Assembly: GCF_009720775.1 (NCBI RefSeq)
Contig: NZ_WNKW01000006.1
Location: 1 to 64,000, forward strand
DNA from: Pseudoduganella danionis
Lineage (GTDB): Bacteria > Pseudomonadota > Gammaproteobacteria > Burkholderiales > Burkholderiaceae_D
Length of the DNA stretch: 64,000 bases
Direction of reading: 5' to 3'
Below, piece by piece: positions 50,714 through 60,628 of this stretch. The notes below the pieces were generated by a model. The model did no database searches, was not told the DNA's origin, and worked only from the letters and a program-made list of their open reading frames with translations. Made by a program: the position numbers and the translations under genes. Position 1 is the stretch's first letter; the number at the start of each line of letters is the position of its first letter.

Positions 50714-53418
50714 TGGCAAGCAATCGTGCCCAAATCCTGATCAGTGCCGTCGACCAGACCAAGACCGCCTTCGACTCGATCAAGCGGGGTCTGGGTGGCC
50801 TCACAGATACGGCCAAGAGCGTCAATGGCGTGCTGGCCAACCTCGGCGTGGCAGTTTCGGTGGCGGGACTGGCCGCGATGGTGAAATCGGCCATCGACAC
50901 TGGCGACGCGCTGGACGAGATGTCGCAGCGTGTCGGTGTCAGCGTCGAGACCCTGTCGGTGTGGAAACCGGCAGCCGAGCAGTCCGGTGTTTCGGGCGAA
51001 TCGTTCGAGAAGGGTCTGCGCAAGCTCTCCACCACGATGCTGGAGGCTGCGACCGGATCGGAAGATGCCGCTCGCGGATTCTCCGCCGTCGGTGTCGAGT
51101 TCAAGAGCCAGGACGGCACCCTGCGTGCCACCGATCAGGTACTGCTCGATCTGGCCGAACGCTTCAAAGCCATGCCCGACGGCGCGGAAAAAACCGCGCT
51201 GGCAGTGCAACTGTTCGGCAAGTCGGGAGCCGAGCTGATCCCGTTCCTGAATCAGGGGCGCGACGGCATCAACGAGTTGGCTGCCGAGATGCAGGCGCTC
51301 GGCGTGCAGATGAGCAGCGAAACGGCGGCGCAGGCGGGCAACTTCAACGATGCCCTCGACAAGCTGAAACTGGCCACCACCAGCATCGGCAACCAGATCA
51401 TCGCGTCCTTGCTGCCCGCCCTGAACGATATGGCCGGTGGCATGGTCGAGTCGGCCAAGCAAGGCGGCACACTGCGCGCGATCCTGGATGGCGTGGTGCT
51501 GGTGCTCAAGACCTTGGCACTGGGTGCCGCCACCGTTGGCAAGGCCTTCGTCGCTTTGGGCGAGGCCATTGGTGCCGGTGTGGCGGCGGCGGTCGAAGCC
51601 CTCAAAGGCAATACCGATGGGGCCAAGGCCATCATTGCCGACCTCAAGGGCAATCTGGTCAAACGGCTGGATGAACTGGCATCCTTTCGTGACAGCCTGT
51701 TCGACCCCAAGCCCATCGAGGTCAAGGCACCCAAGATCCAGGCCGATCCGGAACTGCTTCAGCGCCTGACCAAGCCCAAAGCCGTCAAGCCAGCGCAGGA
51801 CACGACCGGCGCGCAGACCACGCTGATGAAAGCGCAGCTGGACGCCGAGTTCGCGCTGCTCAAGGACGGTCTGAACCGGCAACAAACTGCGCTGGATGCT
51901 GCGCTCGAAGACCGTCTGGTATCGGTGCGCGATTACTACACGCAGAAAACTGCCCTAGAGCAGCGCGAGGTCGATGCCGAGATTGCCCGCAAGCAGCAGG
52001 AGCTGGCCCGCAGTCAGCAAGTCGCCGCCACGGGCAAATCGGAAAACGACCGACTGAAAGCCAAGGCCGAGGTCGCCAAGGCGGAAGCCGACCTGATCAC
52101 GCTCAACAACCGGCGCACGGACATCGAGCAGGCCAATGCGCGCAAGGCAGCGCAAGCCGAGCGTGAGCTGGCCGATGCCTTGGCGCAGGCGCGTGAGGAA
52201 CTGGCCCAGATCACCGGCACCGCCACGGATGCCGACCGGCAAGCAGCCATTGAGCGCAGCTACCGCGATCTACGGGCGCGACTGGCGGCAGAAAGCGATG
52301 CCGACGGCGTGTCGCTCGTTGATCGGCTGATCAATGTGAAGGCTGCACAGGCCAATCTGGCTGCGCTTGAAGCTCAGTGGCGGCAAGTCACTGAGCGTCT
52401 GCGTAATGCGCAGGAGGCCATTCAGACCCAGCAGCAGGCTGGGCTGCTAACCGAAGCGCAGGCGCGTCAGCAGATCGTGGCCTTGCAACAGCAATCAGCC
52501 ACCGAGATGGAGCGCCTGTTGCCGACCATGCAGCAAGCTGCGCAGGCCATCGGGCCGGATGCGGTGATTCGCGTGCAAGCGTGGCGCAACGAGCTGGATC
52601 GCACCAAGCTCACCGTCGATGAAATGGCCCCGCTGTGGAATCGCATCGGCGAGAGCTTTGGTGGTGCGCTCAACGGGATGATCACCGGCGCGCAGACCTG
52701 GCGCAGTGCCTTGGCGAGCATCTTTCAGCAGGTGGCCGATGCCTTCCTGCAGCAGATCGTGATCCAGCCGTTTCAGCAGTGGATCGCCATGCAGGCTCGG
52801 ATGCTGGCGCTCAAGCTCGGTTTCATCCAGCAGGAGCAGACCGTCGATGCGGCGGCCAGCGCCGCCAAGGTCGCCCAAAAGACCACCGAAACCACCGCCG
52901 TGGTGTCGATGGATGCGGCCAAGGCGGGAGCTGGGGCGGCGGCGTCGCAGGCTTCCATTCCCTACGTTGGCCCGGCACTCGCGGTGGCCGCGATGGTAGC
53001 CATGGTCGCCGCTGTGATGGCGCTCTTGGGTGGAATCAAGAAGTTCGCGGGAGGCGGCCTTGTCTCCGGGCCGGGCAGCGCCACCTCGGATTCGATCCCG
53101 GCGCGTCTGTCCGCAGGCGAGTACGTGGTGCGGGCGGCCGCCGTGCGCCAAGTCGGCGTGGCCTTCCTCGACTCGCTCAACGGCTTGTCGGCCGGCCCAC
53201 GTTTCAAGGGTGGCGAACTGGCCTTCGCAGCGGGCGGTCTGGTACCGGAGGTGAAAGTGCCGCCCGCGCAGCCGCAGATGAATCAGGCCGTGCGCATCGT
53301 CAACGCGGTCGATCCGGGTGTGACCCACGACCACCTGCAGTCGCCTGCCGGAGAGAAAGTCATCGTCAACATCATCGGGCGCAATGCACGGGCCATCCGT
53401 GCGGCGCTGCAAGGCTGA
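50713..53418 (+). CDS. Tail tape measure protein
   Basis: 901 residues, overlapping the previous stop. N-terminal DQTKTAFDSIKRGLGGLTDTAKSVNGVLANLGV, long coiled-coil stretch (about 375-560, Ala/Gln/Glu/Arg-rich) and C-terminal hydrophobic segments (PALAVAAMVAMVAAVMALLGG) fit lambda-type tape measures, whose length sets tail length. FAGGGLVSGPGSATSDSIPARLSAGEYVV is the common C-terminal motif. Confidence 0.95.
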   Translation: MASNRAQILISAVDQTKTAFDSIKRGLGGLTDTAKSVNGVLANLGVAVSVAGLAAMVKSAIDTGDALDEMSQRVGVSVETLSVWKPAAEQSGVSGESFEKGLRKLSTTMLEAATGSEDAARGFSAVGVEFKSQDGTLRATDQVLLDLAERFKAMPDGAEKTALAVQLFGKSGAELIPFLNQGRDGINELAAEMQALGVQMSSETAAQAGNFNDALDKLKLATTSIGNQIIASLLPALNDMAGGMVESAKQGGTLRAILDGVVLVLKTLALGAATVGKAFVALGEAIGAGVAAAVEALKGNTDGAKAIIADLKGNLVKRLDELASFRDSLFDPKPIEVKAPKIQADPELLQRLTKPKAVKPAQDTTGAQTTLMKAQLDAEFALLKDGLNRQQTALDAALEDRLVSVRDYYTQKTALEQREVDAEIARKQQELARSQQVAATGKSENDRLKAKAEVAKAEADLITLNNRRTDIEQANARKAAQAERELADALAQAREELAQITGTATDADRQAAIERSYRDLRARLAAESDADGVSLVDRLINVKAAQANLAALEAQWRQVTERLRNAQEAIQTQQQAGLLTEAQARQQIVALQQQSATEMERLLPTMQQAAQAIGPDAVIRVQAWRNELDRTKLTVDEMAPLWNRIGESFGGALNGMITGAQTWRSALASIFQQVADAFLQQIVIQPFQQWIAMQARMLALKLGFIQQEQTVDAAASAAKVAQKTTETTAVVSMDAAKAGAGAAASQASIPYVGPALAVAAMVAMVAAVMALLGGIKKFAGGGLVSGPGSATSDSIPARLSAGEYVVRAAAVRQVGVAFLDSLNGLSAGPRFKGGELAFAAGGLVPEVKVPPAQPQMNQAVRIVNAVDPGVTHDHLQSPAGEKVIVNIIGRNARAIRAALQG

Positions 53419-53437
53419 ATTTTCAGAGGAAAGTCCA

Positions 53438-54496
53438 ATGGCACTTCTGTTCATCGACGGTTTCGATCACTACGACCCACAGGCCGTGGACAGCTTTGGC
53501 GATCCGTGGCTCGCACGTGGCAAGGCGGCGTATCTGTCACCGCAGGCCACCCGGATCAATGGCCGTCGTCCGTCCTCCTATGCCCTGCGTTTGCCGGAAG
53601 GTTCGGGTGGCGGCTATGTCAAGAACCTCGACGCCACCAAGACCAGCCTGATCGTCGGGGCAGCCGTTCGCGTGGTGCCGTACCAGAACACCTACACCGA
53701 GCCGCTGCTGCTGGGCGTGCGCGATGCCAACTCGCAGGTCGCGCATCTCGTGAAAATCGGCGAGGACGGTCGGCTCAAGCTCTACCGCTGGCAGTACGGC
53801 TACGACCAGCTGATCTCTGTGTCGGTGGCAAGTGCTCCCGCACGCGGTTGGCACTACATCGAACTGCAGGTCACGCAAGGCACCAGCAACGGTGTCCTGT
53901 CAGTGCGCATCAACGGCATCCTGGCCATCCAGATGACGGCGCAGAACACCATCCAAGGGGGTGGCCAACTGCTCACGGCATTCGTGGGTGCGGTGCCCGG
54001 CCAGAGCTGCCCGCTGACCATCGACGTCGACGACTTCTACATCGCCGACACCACCGGCACCATCAACAACACCTTCCTTGGCGACGTGCGCGTCGATGGT
54101 TTGCAGGCGCAGGCCGATGGCAGCCTGAACCAGTGGACTGCCAGCCCAGTCGGTACCACCGCGTGGGAAGCAGTGAGCGATGAAGATGAAGCAACGGCGA
54201 TCAGTGCGCTCAGTGCTGGGCTGCGCCAATCCTTCGATGTCGAGCCGCTGCCGGTAATGGCCACGCCCGCCATCTACGGTGTGCAACTGACCATGCTGGC
54301 GCGCAAGACCGACGCGGGGCTGGGCAAGGTCAAAGGACTCGTGGTCAGTGGTGCGCAGAGCGCCGTCAGCACCGACATCGTCCTGCAGGAGCAACTGGCG
54401 TGGCAGAGCACGCTGTTCGAGCGCAATCCGAACGGCAACGTGCAGTGGACGGAGGCCGCCTTCAATGCCGCTGAGTTCGGCCTGGAGTCGGCATGA
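53438..54496 (+). CDS. Minor tail protein, unknown fold
   Basis: 352 residues; MALLFIDGFDHYDPQ and later IVGAAVRVVPYQNTYTEPLLLGVRD are beta-rich, and the middle resembles a concanavalin-A-like jelly roll (RGWHYIELQVTQG, LTIDVDDFYIADTTG). AGAGGA precedes the ATG. Overlaps the next gene by 4 nt. Probably a distal tail component. Confidence 0.75.
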   Translation: MALLFIDGFDHYDPQAVDSFGDPWLARGKAAYLSPQATRINGRRPSSYALRLPEGSGGGYVKNLDATKTSLIVGAAVRVVPYQNTYTEPLLLGVRDANSQVAHLVKIGEDGRLKLYRWQYGYDQLISVSVASAPARGWHYIELQVTQGTSNGVLSVRINGILAIQMTAQNTIQGGGQLLTAFVGAVPGQSCPLTIDVDDFYIADTTGTINNTFLGDVRVDGLQAQADGSLNQWTASPVGTTAWEAVSDEDEATAISALSAGLRQSFDVEPLPVMATPAIYGVQLTMLARKTDAGLGKVKGLVVSGAQSAVSTDIVLQEQLAWQSTLFERNPNGNVQWTEAAFNAAEFGLESA

Positions 54497-56076
54497 CGGA
54501 GCGTGTCGTCGTTCAAGACATTGCGGAGGTTTCTAGCAAGCCGACGCCGGGGAGCGAACTGCCCGCCTTCCAGGGTGAAGTGCTCTCGCGCGCCACCTTC
54601 GGTGCGAGCGGAGCCAGCTTCACGACGGAAACAGCTGTCGCTCCGCTGCCGCCCAATCTGACGGCCAGCCTGCTGGCGGAATCCTTGGCGGGCCCCTGGC
54701 CACCCATCGATGCGCCGATCTTTCTGGTCGAAGTGTTGCGCCGGGATACGGCCTCAAGCGCCATCGTCGCCACCGGTATGGATGCCTTTGGCGACCAGCC
54801 TTGGCCGGATGCGCAGCGCGGAGTGTTTGCCTTCCGCCATGATTGGATGGAGCCCCTCGTGGAACGGCTGGAGTGGCAAACCAGCGTCACGCGGCTGGCC
54901 AGTGGCAACGAATCCCGTCAGGCACGCCGACGCGTTCCTCGGCGCTGGCTCACCTACAAGGTGGGCAACGCCCGGCAGACCGATGCCTTGGTGGCAGACT
55001 GGCTGGCCGATCATCTCGGTCAAATGGCTCTGTGGCCTCTGCCGCAGTACGCGGTGCACCTGACCGAGTCCAGCGAACGTGGTGCACTGGCACTCAATGT
55101 GACGGAGGCTAACGGGCGACAGTTCGCACCACTCTCGGCCAATGTGCATCTGACCTACGACGGGGTACAGGGCTGGCAGGAAACCGAGAACAATGGCCGC
55201 TGGATTTTGATCATCGCCGCCGATGGCTGGCAGATCGCCCAACTCAGCGATGTGGAAAGCGATCTGCTGTGGCTGATGGAACCGTTGGCACGCGCCGCAG
55301 CCGTGGGCAGCTCCGTTATGCCCTTGGTGTGGGGCAAGGCCATCGACCCGGTGGATCTCACGCAGTGGGTACCCGGCATGGTCGGCGGCAACATTCCCAC
55401 ACAGATCCAGCCTGCGCCACTGCCCGACCAGGATGTTCTTGATGACCCATGGCTCGACGAGATCCCGGTCTGGCCAGATGGCAACTGGCGTGACGATCCA
55501 ACGGCCGCAGCGCAAACCACGATCACCCGCCAAGACTTTTCGACTGCAGATCCGTGGGTGCGCCGGGACGATCCGTGGGCGACGACAACTTTGCAGCGGC
55601 GCTATCTGGCCAGCTCGCTCGATGAAATCGATATCTGGCGGGCGCGGTTGTGGCGCACCCAAGGCCGTCTGGAGGCCTTCTGGTTGCCCGATGGCTTGGC
55701 TCCGATCCTGTGGGTGAACGTCGAAGCCGATCCCGAAGATGGCTTCCTGCGCGTGGATGGCAAAGACATCTCCGCGCGAATCTCGGATTTTTGGCATCGC
55801 CCCGCCGCTTGCTTGATCGTGCACCCAGACGGCTATCGGCAGTACGCCCTGACGGCGGCCTGCCATCTGGATCAAGGCGGTGTGCTGGTGCTGCGCTCGG
55901 GTCTCGACGACTGGGTGCCCGCAGGCAGCCGCGTCATTCGCCTCGTGCGCTGCCGCCTCGACCACGACGCAGTCGATCTGTACTGGCACAGCCCGACGCT
56001 GCTGGAGATCACCTTGACCGCGCGCCAGTTGCCCGAACCGCGTGGCAATGACCGTCAAACCTACGAGGGAGAGTAA
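54493..56076 (+). CDS. Large tail protein, function unknown
   Basis: 527 residues, Trp-rich, with no recognised motif. LEAFWLPDGLAPILWVNVEADPEDGFLRVDGKDISARISDFWHRPAACLIVHPDGYRQYALT stands in the C-terminal half. Position between tape measure and BR0599 gene makes it a distal-tail or baseplate part. Confidence 0.75.
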   Translation: MTERVVVQDIAEVSSKPTPGSELPAFQGEVLSRATFGASGASFTTETAVAPLPPNLTASLLAESLAGPWPPIDAPIFLVEVLRRDTASSAIVATGMDAFGDQPWPDAQRGVFAFRHDWMEPLVERLEWQTSVTRLASGNESRQARRRVPRRWLTYKVGNARQTDALVADWLADHLGQMALWPLPQYAVHLTESSERGALALNVTEANGRQFAPLSANVHLTYDGVQGWQETENNGRWILIIAADGWQIAQLSDVESDLLWLMEPLARAAAVGSSVMPLVWGKAIDPVDLTQWVPGMVGGNIPTQIQPAPLPDQDVLDDPWLDEIPVWPDGNWRDDPTAAAQTTITRQDFSTADPWVRRDDPWATTTLQRRYLASSLDEIDIWRARLWRTQGRLEAFWLPDGLAPILWVNVEADPEDGFLRVDGKDISARISDFWHRPAACLIVHPDGYRQYALTAACHLDQGGVLVLRSGLDDWVPAGSRVIRLVRCRLDHDAVDLYWHSPTLLEITLTARQLPEPRGNDRQTYEGE

Positions 56077-56081
56077 GCACG

Positions 56082-56870
56082 ATGAGCCAGAACCCATTGC
56101 TGGAAGTCGAGCTATACGCCTTCGCCAGCAACAGCGCGCAGTTCTATCTGACGCCGCACGAATTCGACGTAGATCTCGACGGCAATCTGTACAAGAGCTT
56201 GGCCCTTGAACGCAACGAGCTGGCGCTGGGTGCCGAAGCGGCCAAATCGGCGCTGGATCTGAAACTGCCACCGAACTGTGATTTGGTGCGCCACCTGCTC
56301 GCCAACTCGCTGACCGGCGACACTACCTCGATCACCCTGCGCATCGGACGGCGCGATACCTGGGGCGACTACTGGTGGATCTCCGGCACGCGCTGGATGG
56401 GCCGGGTGTTGGGCGTCGAAGTTGCTGACGATGTCGCTCGCGTTCGCTGCGAGTCGGCGCAAGTCAGTCTCAAGCGCATCGGGTTGCGGCGGCTCTACAG
56501 CCGCAAGTGTTCCCACGTGCTGTATTCGGCTGCCTGTGGTGCCTCACCGATTTCTGCCAGCGCCTTGGTGAGCAACAGCAATGGTCGCAACGTCGATCTT
56601 GATGGTGGCACGCCCGGCAGTGTCAGTGGCGGCTTGGCCGGTGGCTGGTTGCAAACCCCGGAAGGTGCCCGCCACATGATTGTCAATGACTACGGTGGTG
56701 GTGTGGAGTTGCTCTATCCGGTGGCCATTGAAGTCGGCACCGAGGTTCTGCTGACGGTCGGCTGCGATCACAGCACGGCCACGTGCGAGTCGCGCTTCGG
56801 CAACCTCGACAACTACGGCGGCTTTCCCGCCATCCCGAGCAAAAACCCGTTCTCGACGGGCGTGTTCTGA
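56082..56870 (+). CDS. Phage BR0599/DUF2163-family tail protein
   Basis: 262 residues. The C-terminal signature C-x-HSTATCESRFGNLDNYGGFPAIPSKNPF is diagnostic of BR0599. The N-terminal half has the DUF2163-type beta domain. Forms part of the tail tip, next to the host-specificity protein. Confidence 0.92.
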   Translation: MSQNPLLEVELYAFASNSAQFYLTPHEFDVDLDGNLYKSLALERNELALGAEAAKSALDLKLPPNCDLVRHLLANSLTGDTTSITLRIGRRDTWGDYWWISGTRWMGRVLGVEVADDVARVRCESAQVSLKRIGLRRLYSRKCSHVLYSAACGASPISASALVSNSNGRNVDLDGGTPGSVSGGLAGGWLQTPEGARHMIVNDYGGGVELLYPVAIEVGTEVLLTVGCDHSTATCESRFGNLDNYGGFPAIPSKNPFSTGVF

Positions 56871-56888
56871 ATCCCTGGAGAAATCGCC

Positions 56889-57116
56889 ATGTGGTACCTC
56901 GTCGTCATCGTGGTGGCGGCGCTGGTTTCGGTCGCGCTCGCGCCGAAACCGCCCGAACCCAAACCGGCGTCCCTGTCTGACGTCGATGCCCCCACCGCAG
57001 AAGAAGGCCGACCGATTCCCGTCGTGTTCGGCACCGTGCTGCTGCGTGGCTCCAACGTCGTCTGGTACGGCGATCTGGAAGCCGACCCGATCAAGAAGAA
57101 AGGTGGCAAGAAATGA
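56889..57116 (+). CDS. Small tail-tip protein with N-terminal membrane segment
   Basis: 75 residues: hydrophobic MWYLVVIVVAALVSVALA, then RPIPVVFGTVLLRGSNVVWYGDL, similar to the entry segment of J-type proteins. TGGAGA site upstream. Overlaps the next gene by 4 nt. Confidence 0.8.
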   Translation: MWYLVVIVVAALVSVALAPKPPEPKPASLSDVDAPTAEEGRPIPVVFGTVLLRGSNVVWYGDLEADPIKKKGGKK

Positions 57117-57328
57117 CCACTCAGACCGTCATCACCATCGATCACGTACGCGCCGTAGGCCTGTGCGTGAACGGCACGCGCACATGGTTTGCGCGTCACG
57201 ATCTGGATTTCCGCGCCTTCCTGCGTGAAGGCTGTGACGCCGACACCTTGCTTGCCACCGGCGATGCAATGGCACAACGTGTGGTCGAGCACGCCCGCAA
57301 TCGATCCAGCCAGCGGGAGCAAGGCTGA
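57113..57328 (+). CDS. Small conserved tail protein
   Basis: 71 residues: TIDHVRAVGLCVNGTRTWFARHDLDFRAFLREGCDADTLLATGDAMAQRVVEHAR. The same short protein accompanies J-like genes in related phages, as I remember them. Overlaps J by one base. Confidence 0.8.
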   Translation: MTTQTVITIDHVRAVGLCVNGTRTWFARHDLDFRAFLREGCDADTLLATGDAMAQRVVEHARNRSSQREQG

Positions 57329-59601
57329 TGGGTGGCAGCAGCAAATCGCAAACCGTCGGCTACCGCTACCGGATGGGGCTACATCTGGCCTTGTGCCAGG
57401 GGCCCGTCGATGCCGTGCAGGAAATCCAGATGGGCGACCGCACCGCGTGGGGGGATGCCGACCGTGTGCCGCTGTCTAGCGGGCATGGGCTGACCAGCCT
57501 CTCGATCAACAAGCCCACTCTGTTTGGCGGTGACGAGCGCGAAGGCGGCGTGGTCGGCACCATCGATGTGCTTTCTGGCCATGCCGGGCAAGGACGCAAC
57601 GACTATCTGATGAGCCGCCTCGGCAGTTCCATTCCGGCATTTCGGGGCGTGCTGTCCTTGGTGGCACGCAACATCCTGTTCGCGGCCAACAACCCCTACA
57701 TCAAGCCATGGGCGGTACGGGTGCGTCGCTTCAAGGCGGGTTGGTTCGATGCGCCGTGGATGGAGTGGAATGCCGAAGTCCGCACCTGGGATGAGGACGA
57801 AGGCCAGGAAATCAGCGTCGGCATGAACCCGGCGCACATCCTGGTGCAGTGCCTCACCGATCCGCACTGGGGCATGGGCTATCCGCAGAGCACCATCGGC
57901 TGGAGTTTCTGGAACGCGGCATGGGCTTTGTCGAGTGAGGGCTTCGGCCTCAATCTGATCTGGACACGGCAGCAGCCCATCGAGAGCTTCATCAGCCAAG
58001 TCATCGACCACATTGGCGGCATCCTCTACACCGACCCGGAGCAAGGCACGTTTGAGCTCAAGCTGCTGCGCGACGACTATTGGATCGACAGCCTGCCGCA
58101 GTTGGGGCCTGACGAAATCGTGCGGTTGGAACGCTTCGAGCGCGCCCAGTGGGGCGAGTTGCCCAACGAATTAACGGTGGTCTACACCGACTGGCAGACC
58201 GGCGGTGATGCTGCCGTCACGGTCGAGAACCTGGCCGCCATCCAGTTACAAGGCGGCGTGATCAATCAACGCCGCGACTACCCGGGCGTTAACTACGGGC
58301 CACTGGCCGCGCGGCTGGCCTTGCGTGACCTGCGCGCCTTGGGTTCGCCGTTGGCCAGGATGAGTCTGACCGTGGCACGCGACACCCTGGAACGTGCGCC
58401 GCTACCGGGTGATGTGTTCCTGCTGAACTGGCCACGCATGGGTGTGGATCAGATGGTGGTGCGCGTCACCGGCATCGACACCGGCACCTTGGGAGCGGCC
58501 GAGTGGCGCATCGAAGCCATGGAAGATGTGTTCGGGATGAGCAACACCGTGCTGTCGCCCCCGCCACCGCACGTCGAGGAGCCGACCATTGAGCCTTTGC
58601 CGCCCGCCTTGGTGCTGGCCGTCGAGGTGCCGTATTGGGAGCTGGCCCGGCGTTTGTCGCGCGCAGATCTGGCCTACCTGACCGATACGGACACCTATCT
58701 CGGTGCGCTGGCTGCTGCCGGTGGCACCGGGCAGTTAAATTGGCAACTGGCTACCGGCGCGTCCAGCGGCGACCTCACTGCCGTGGTGGGCGAAGACTAC
58801 GCACCACTGCTGACCCTCGATGTGGCCTTGCCTGCCAGCGAGGTCGATGCCATCGGTGTGCCGGTGACGGCCATCAGCCAGCCGGAGAGACTGGCCGTGG
58901 GCGACTACGCCTACCTGCTGGATGCCAGTGGGGTGATTGCAGAGGCCGTTGCCGTCCTGGCCTTCGACGCCTCCAATGCGACCATCGATCTCACGCGCGG
59001 CGTACTCGACACCACACCCCAAGGACATGCCTCGGGGACTCGGTTGATCGGTGTTGGTGAATGGCTGGCATCGGAAGGTGCCGAACGCGCCCCGGGCGAG
59101 TCGGTGTTCGTGGGCGCGATTCCTCGCACATCGACCGATCAGGGCGATCCTGTGCTGGCCGCCAATGGGCAGCCGATGGTGCTGACCGGTCGGCAGGCTT
59201 TGCCGTATCCACCAGGTCGTATCCGCCTCAATGGCCAGACCGAGCCTGTCGTGGTGGCCGGTGACCTCACCGTCGCGTGGGTCCATCGCGACCGCACGCA
59301 GCAGACAGCCTATCTCGTGCAGCAAGACGAGGGTGACATCGGGCCGGAACTGGGCGTGACCTACACGCTGCGTATCCGTAATCGCAACAACGTGCTGGTT
59401 CGTACTGAGACGGGGCTGGTTGGTACCGCCTACATCTGGACGGCAGCAGTGGCCGTGCTGGATGCCGGTGCGCTGGGCGACCGCATCACAGTCGAAATCA
59501 GTGCCGAGCGCGATGGTTTGAGCAGCTGGCAGCCGCAGGTGCGAGTCATGGATCGCGCGGGCTACGGCCTGCGCTGGGGACAGTATTGGGGAGGTGTGTG
59601 A
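57328..59601 (+). CDS. Host-specificity/tail tip protein (J-like)
   Basis: 757 residues. GYRYRMGLHLALCQGPVDAVQEIQMGDRTAW is typical of the tail-tip J family. VEVPYWELARRLSRADLAYLTDTDTYLGALAAAGG and C-terminal fibronectin-like strands (VTYTLRIRNRNNVLVRTETGL) follow. Likely reads the host receptor. It is the last large tail gene. Confidence 0.9.
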   Translation: MGGSSKSQTVGYRYRMGLHLALCQGPVDAVQEIQMGDRTAWGDADRVPLSSGHGLTSLSINKPTLFGGDEREGGVVGTIDVLSGHAGQGRNDYLMSRLGSSIPAFRGVLSLVARNILFAANNPYIKPWAVRVRRFKAGWFDAPWMEWNAEVRTWDEDEGQEISVGMNPAHILVQCLTDPHWGMGYPQSTIGWSFWNAAWALSSEGFGLNLIWTRQQPIESFISQVIDHIGGILYTDPEQGTFELKLLRDDYWIDSLPQLGPDEIVRLERFERAQWGELPNELTVVYTDWQTGGDAAVTVENLAAIQLQGGVINQRRDYPGVNYGPLAARLALRDLRALGSPLARMSLTVARDTLERAPLPGDVFLLNWPRMGVDQMVVRVTGIDTGTLGAAEWRIEAMEDVFGMSNTVLSPPPPHVEEPTIEPLPPALVLAVEVPYWELARRLSRADLAYLTDTDTYLGALAAAGGTGQLNWQLATGASSGDLTAVVGEDYAPLLTLDVALPASEVDAIGVPVTAISQPERLAVGDYAYLLDASGVIAEAVAVLAFDASNATIDLTRGVLDTTPQGHASGTRLIGVGEWLASEGAERAPGESVFVGAIPRTSTDQGDPVLAANGQPMVLTGRQALPYPPGRIRLNGQTEPVVVAGDLTVAWVHRDRTQQTAYLVQQDEGDIGPELGVTYTLRIRNRNNVLVRTETGLVGTAYIWTAAVAVLDAGALGDRITVEISAERDGLSSWQPQVRVMDRAGYGLRWGQYWGGV

Positions 59602-60209
59602 TGGAAACGCCAATGGAACCACGCATCGATGTTCACCTGCTCACCCTGAACGAACTTACCGAATGGCGTGAAGCCTGTATTGCCAGCCTTGAAGGCGCAC
59701 CGATCCAGTTGCACGTCTTGCCGGGCATCCCGGGCCGTATCGGTGAGGCACGCGCGGCAGGCTACGCACAAGGCACGCTGCCGCTGGTGTCCTTTGTCGA
59801 TCCCGACGACTTGTACGAAGCCAGTGCCTTCACACAACTGGCTGATGCGCTGGATGCCTGCCCGCAGGCCGTGATGGCCTACACCGACGAAGCGCTGGCC
59901 GACGAAAACGGCCAGGACATCGCCGTGCGGCGTCTGGCCTACAGCCGTTGGCAACACGCCAACAGCGCCAGCCACGTGCACGGCCTGATCGTAATGCGTC
60001 GAACCGTCGTCGAAGCCGTGCTCAAGGAAACTACCGACCTCAACAACTTCGCCGACTGGCTGTTGACCCTGCTCATAGCCAAGCGCGGCGGCGTGCTGTA
60101 CCTGCCCATCGTCGGGCGGCATTGGCGACAACACCCGCAGCAAAGCCACCGAACCGGCGATCCGGAAGCAGTCCGGCGCATTCGCCACGCATCGAATCTC
60201 TGGAGATAA
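59601..60209 (+). CDS. Glycosyltransferase-like phage protein
   Basis: 202 residues. N-terminal PIQLHVLPGIPGRIGEARAAGYAQGTLPLVSFVDPDDLYEASAFTQLADAL has a GT-A nucleotide-binding pattern with a DPDD acidic motif. It is placed between J and DUF2793. Could modify tail or cell surface, or be a non-catalytic fold. The usual family-2 start (VSVIIPxYN) is altered. Confidence 0.72.
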   Translation: METPMEPRIDVHLLTLNELTEWREACIASLEGAPIQLHVLPGIPGRIGEARAAGYAQGTLPLVSFVDPDDLYEASAFTQLADALDACPQAVMAYTDEALADENGQDIAVRRLAYSRWQHANSASHVHGLIVMRRTVVEAVLKETTDLNNFADWLLTLLIAKRGGVLYLPIVGRHWRQHPQQSHRTGDPEAVRRIRHASNLWR

Positions 60210-60212
60210 ACC

Positions 60213-60563
60213 ATGTCATCAACCGATCCGAACCTTGGAATTAACTACGGCTGGACGCTCGGCGAAAGCGGCTGGGACACCGGCATGGATGCCAATCTCA
60301 AGCGCCTCGGCGCTGTGGTCGGTCTGTCCGTGAAAGACCGCGACCTGACCACGGCACCTGCCAGCCCCGCCAACGGCGACCGCTACATCGTGCCTGCGGC
60401 TGCCACGGGCGTGTGGGCGGGAAAAACCAATCAGATCGCGGTGCGCATTGCCGATGCCTGGGAGTACCACTCGCCCAAGATCGGCTGGCTTTGCTACATC
60501 GAGGATGAGGCCAAGCTCTCGGCCTTCAAGTCCACCGGCTGGAGCGCAGGCCTCGCCATCTGA
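60213..60563 (+). CDS. DUF2793-type tail protein
   Basis: 116 residues: NYGWTLGESGWDTGMDANLKRLGAVVGLSVKDRDLTTAPASPANGDRYIVPAAATGVWAGKTNQIAV is a DUF2793 hallmark. Usually associated with tail fibres or adhesins. Confidence 0.88.
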   Translation: MSSTDPNLGINYGWTLGESGWDTGMDANLKRLGAVVGLSVKDRDLTTAPASPANGDRYIVPAAATGVWAGKTNQIAVRIADAWEYHSPKIGWLCYIEDEAKLSAFKSTGWSAGLAI

Positions 60564-60586
60564 TTTCCCATCTTCGTACCCACCAG

Positions 60587-60609
60587 AAACCCGCCCACGA
60601 GGCGGGTTT
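60587..60609 (+). terminator. AAACCCGCC / GGCGGGTTT hairpin before lysis genes
   Basis: Arms 60587-60595 and 60601-60609, loop CACGA, then CGCATTTCTGGAGA. This is the third copy of the stem seen at 35049 and 46741, again just before a ribosome site. Confidence 0.8.
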
Positions 60610-60628
60610 CGCATTTCTGGAGACCGCA

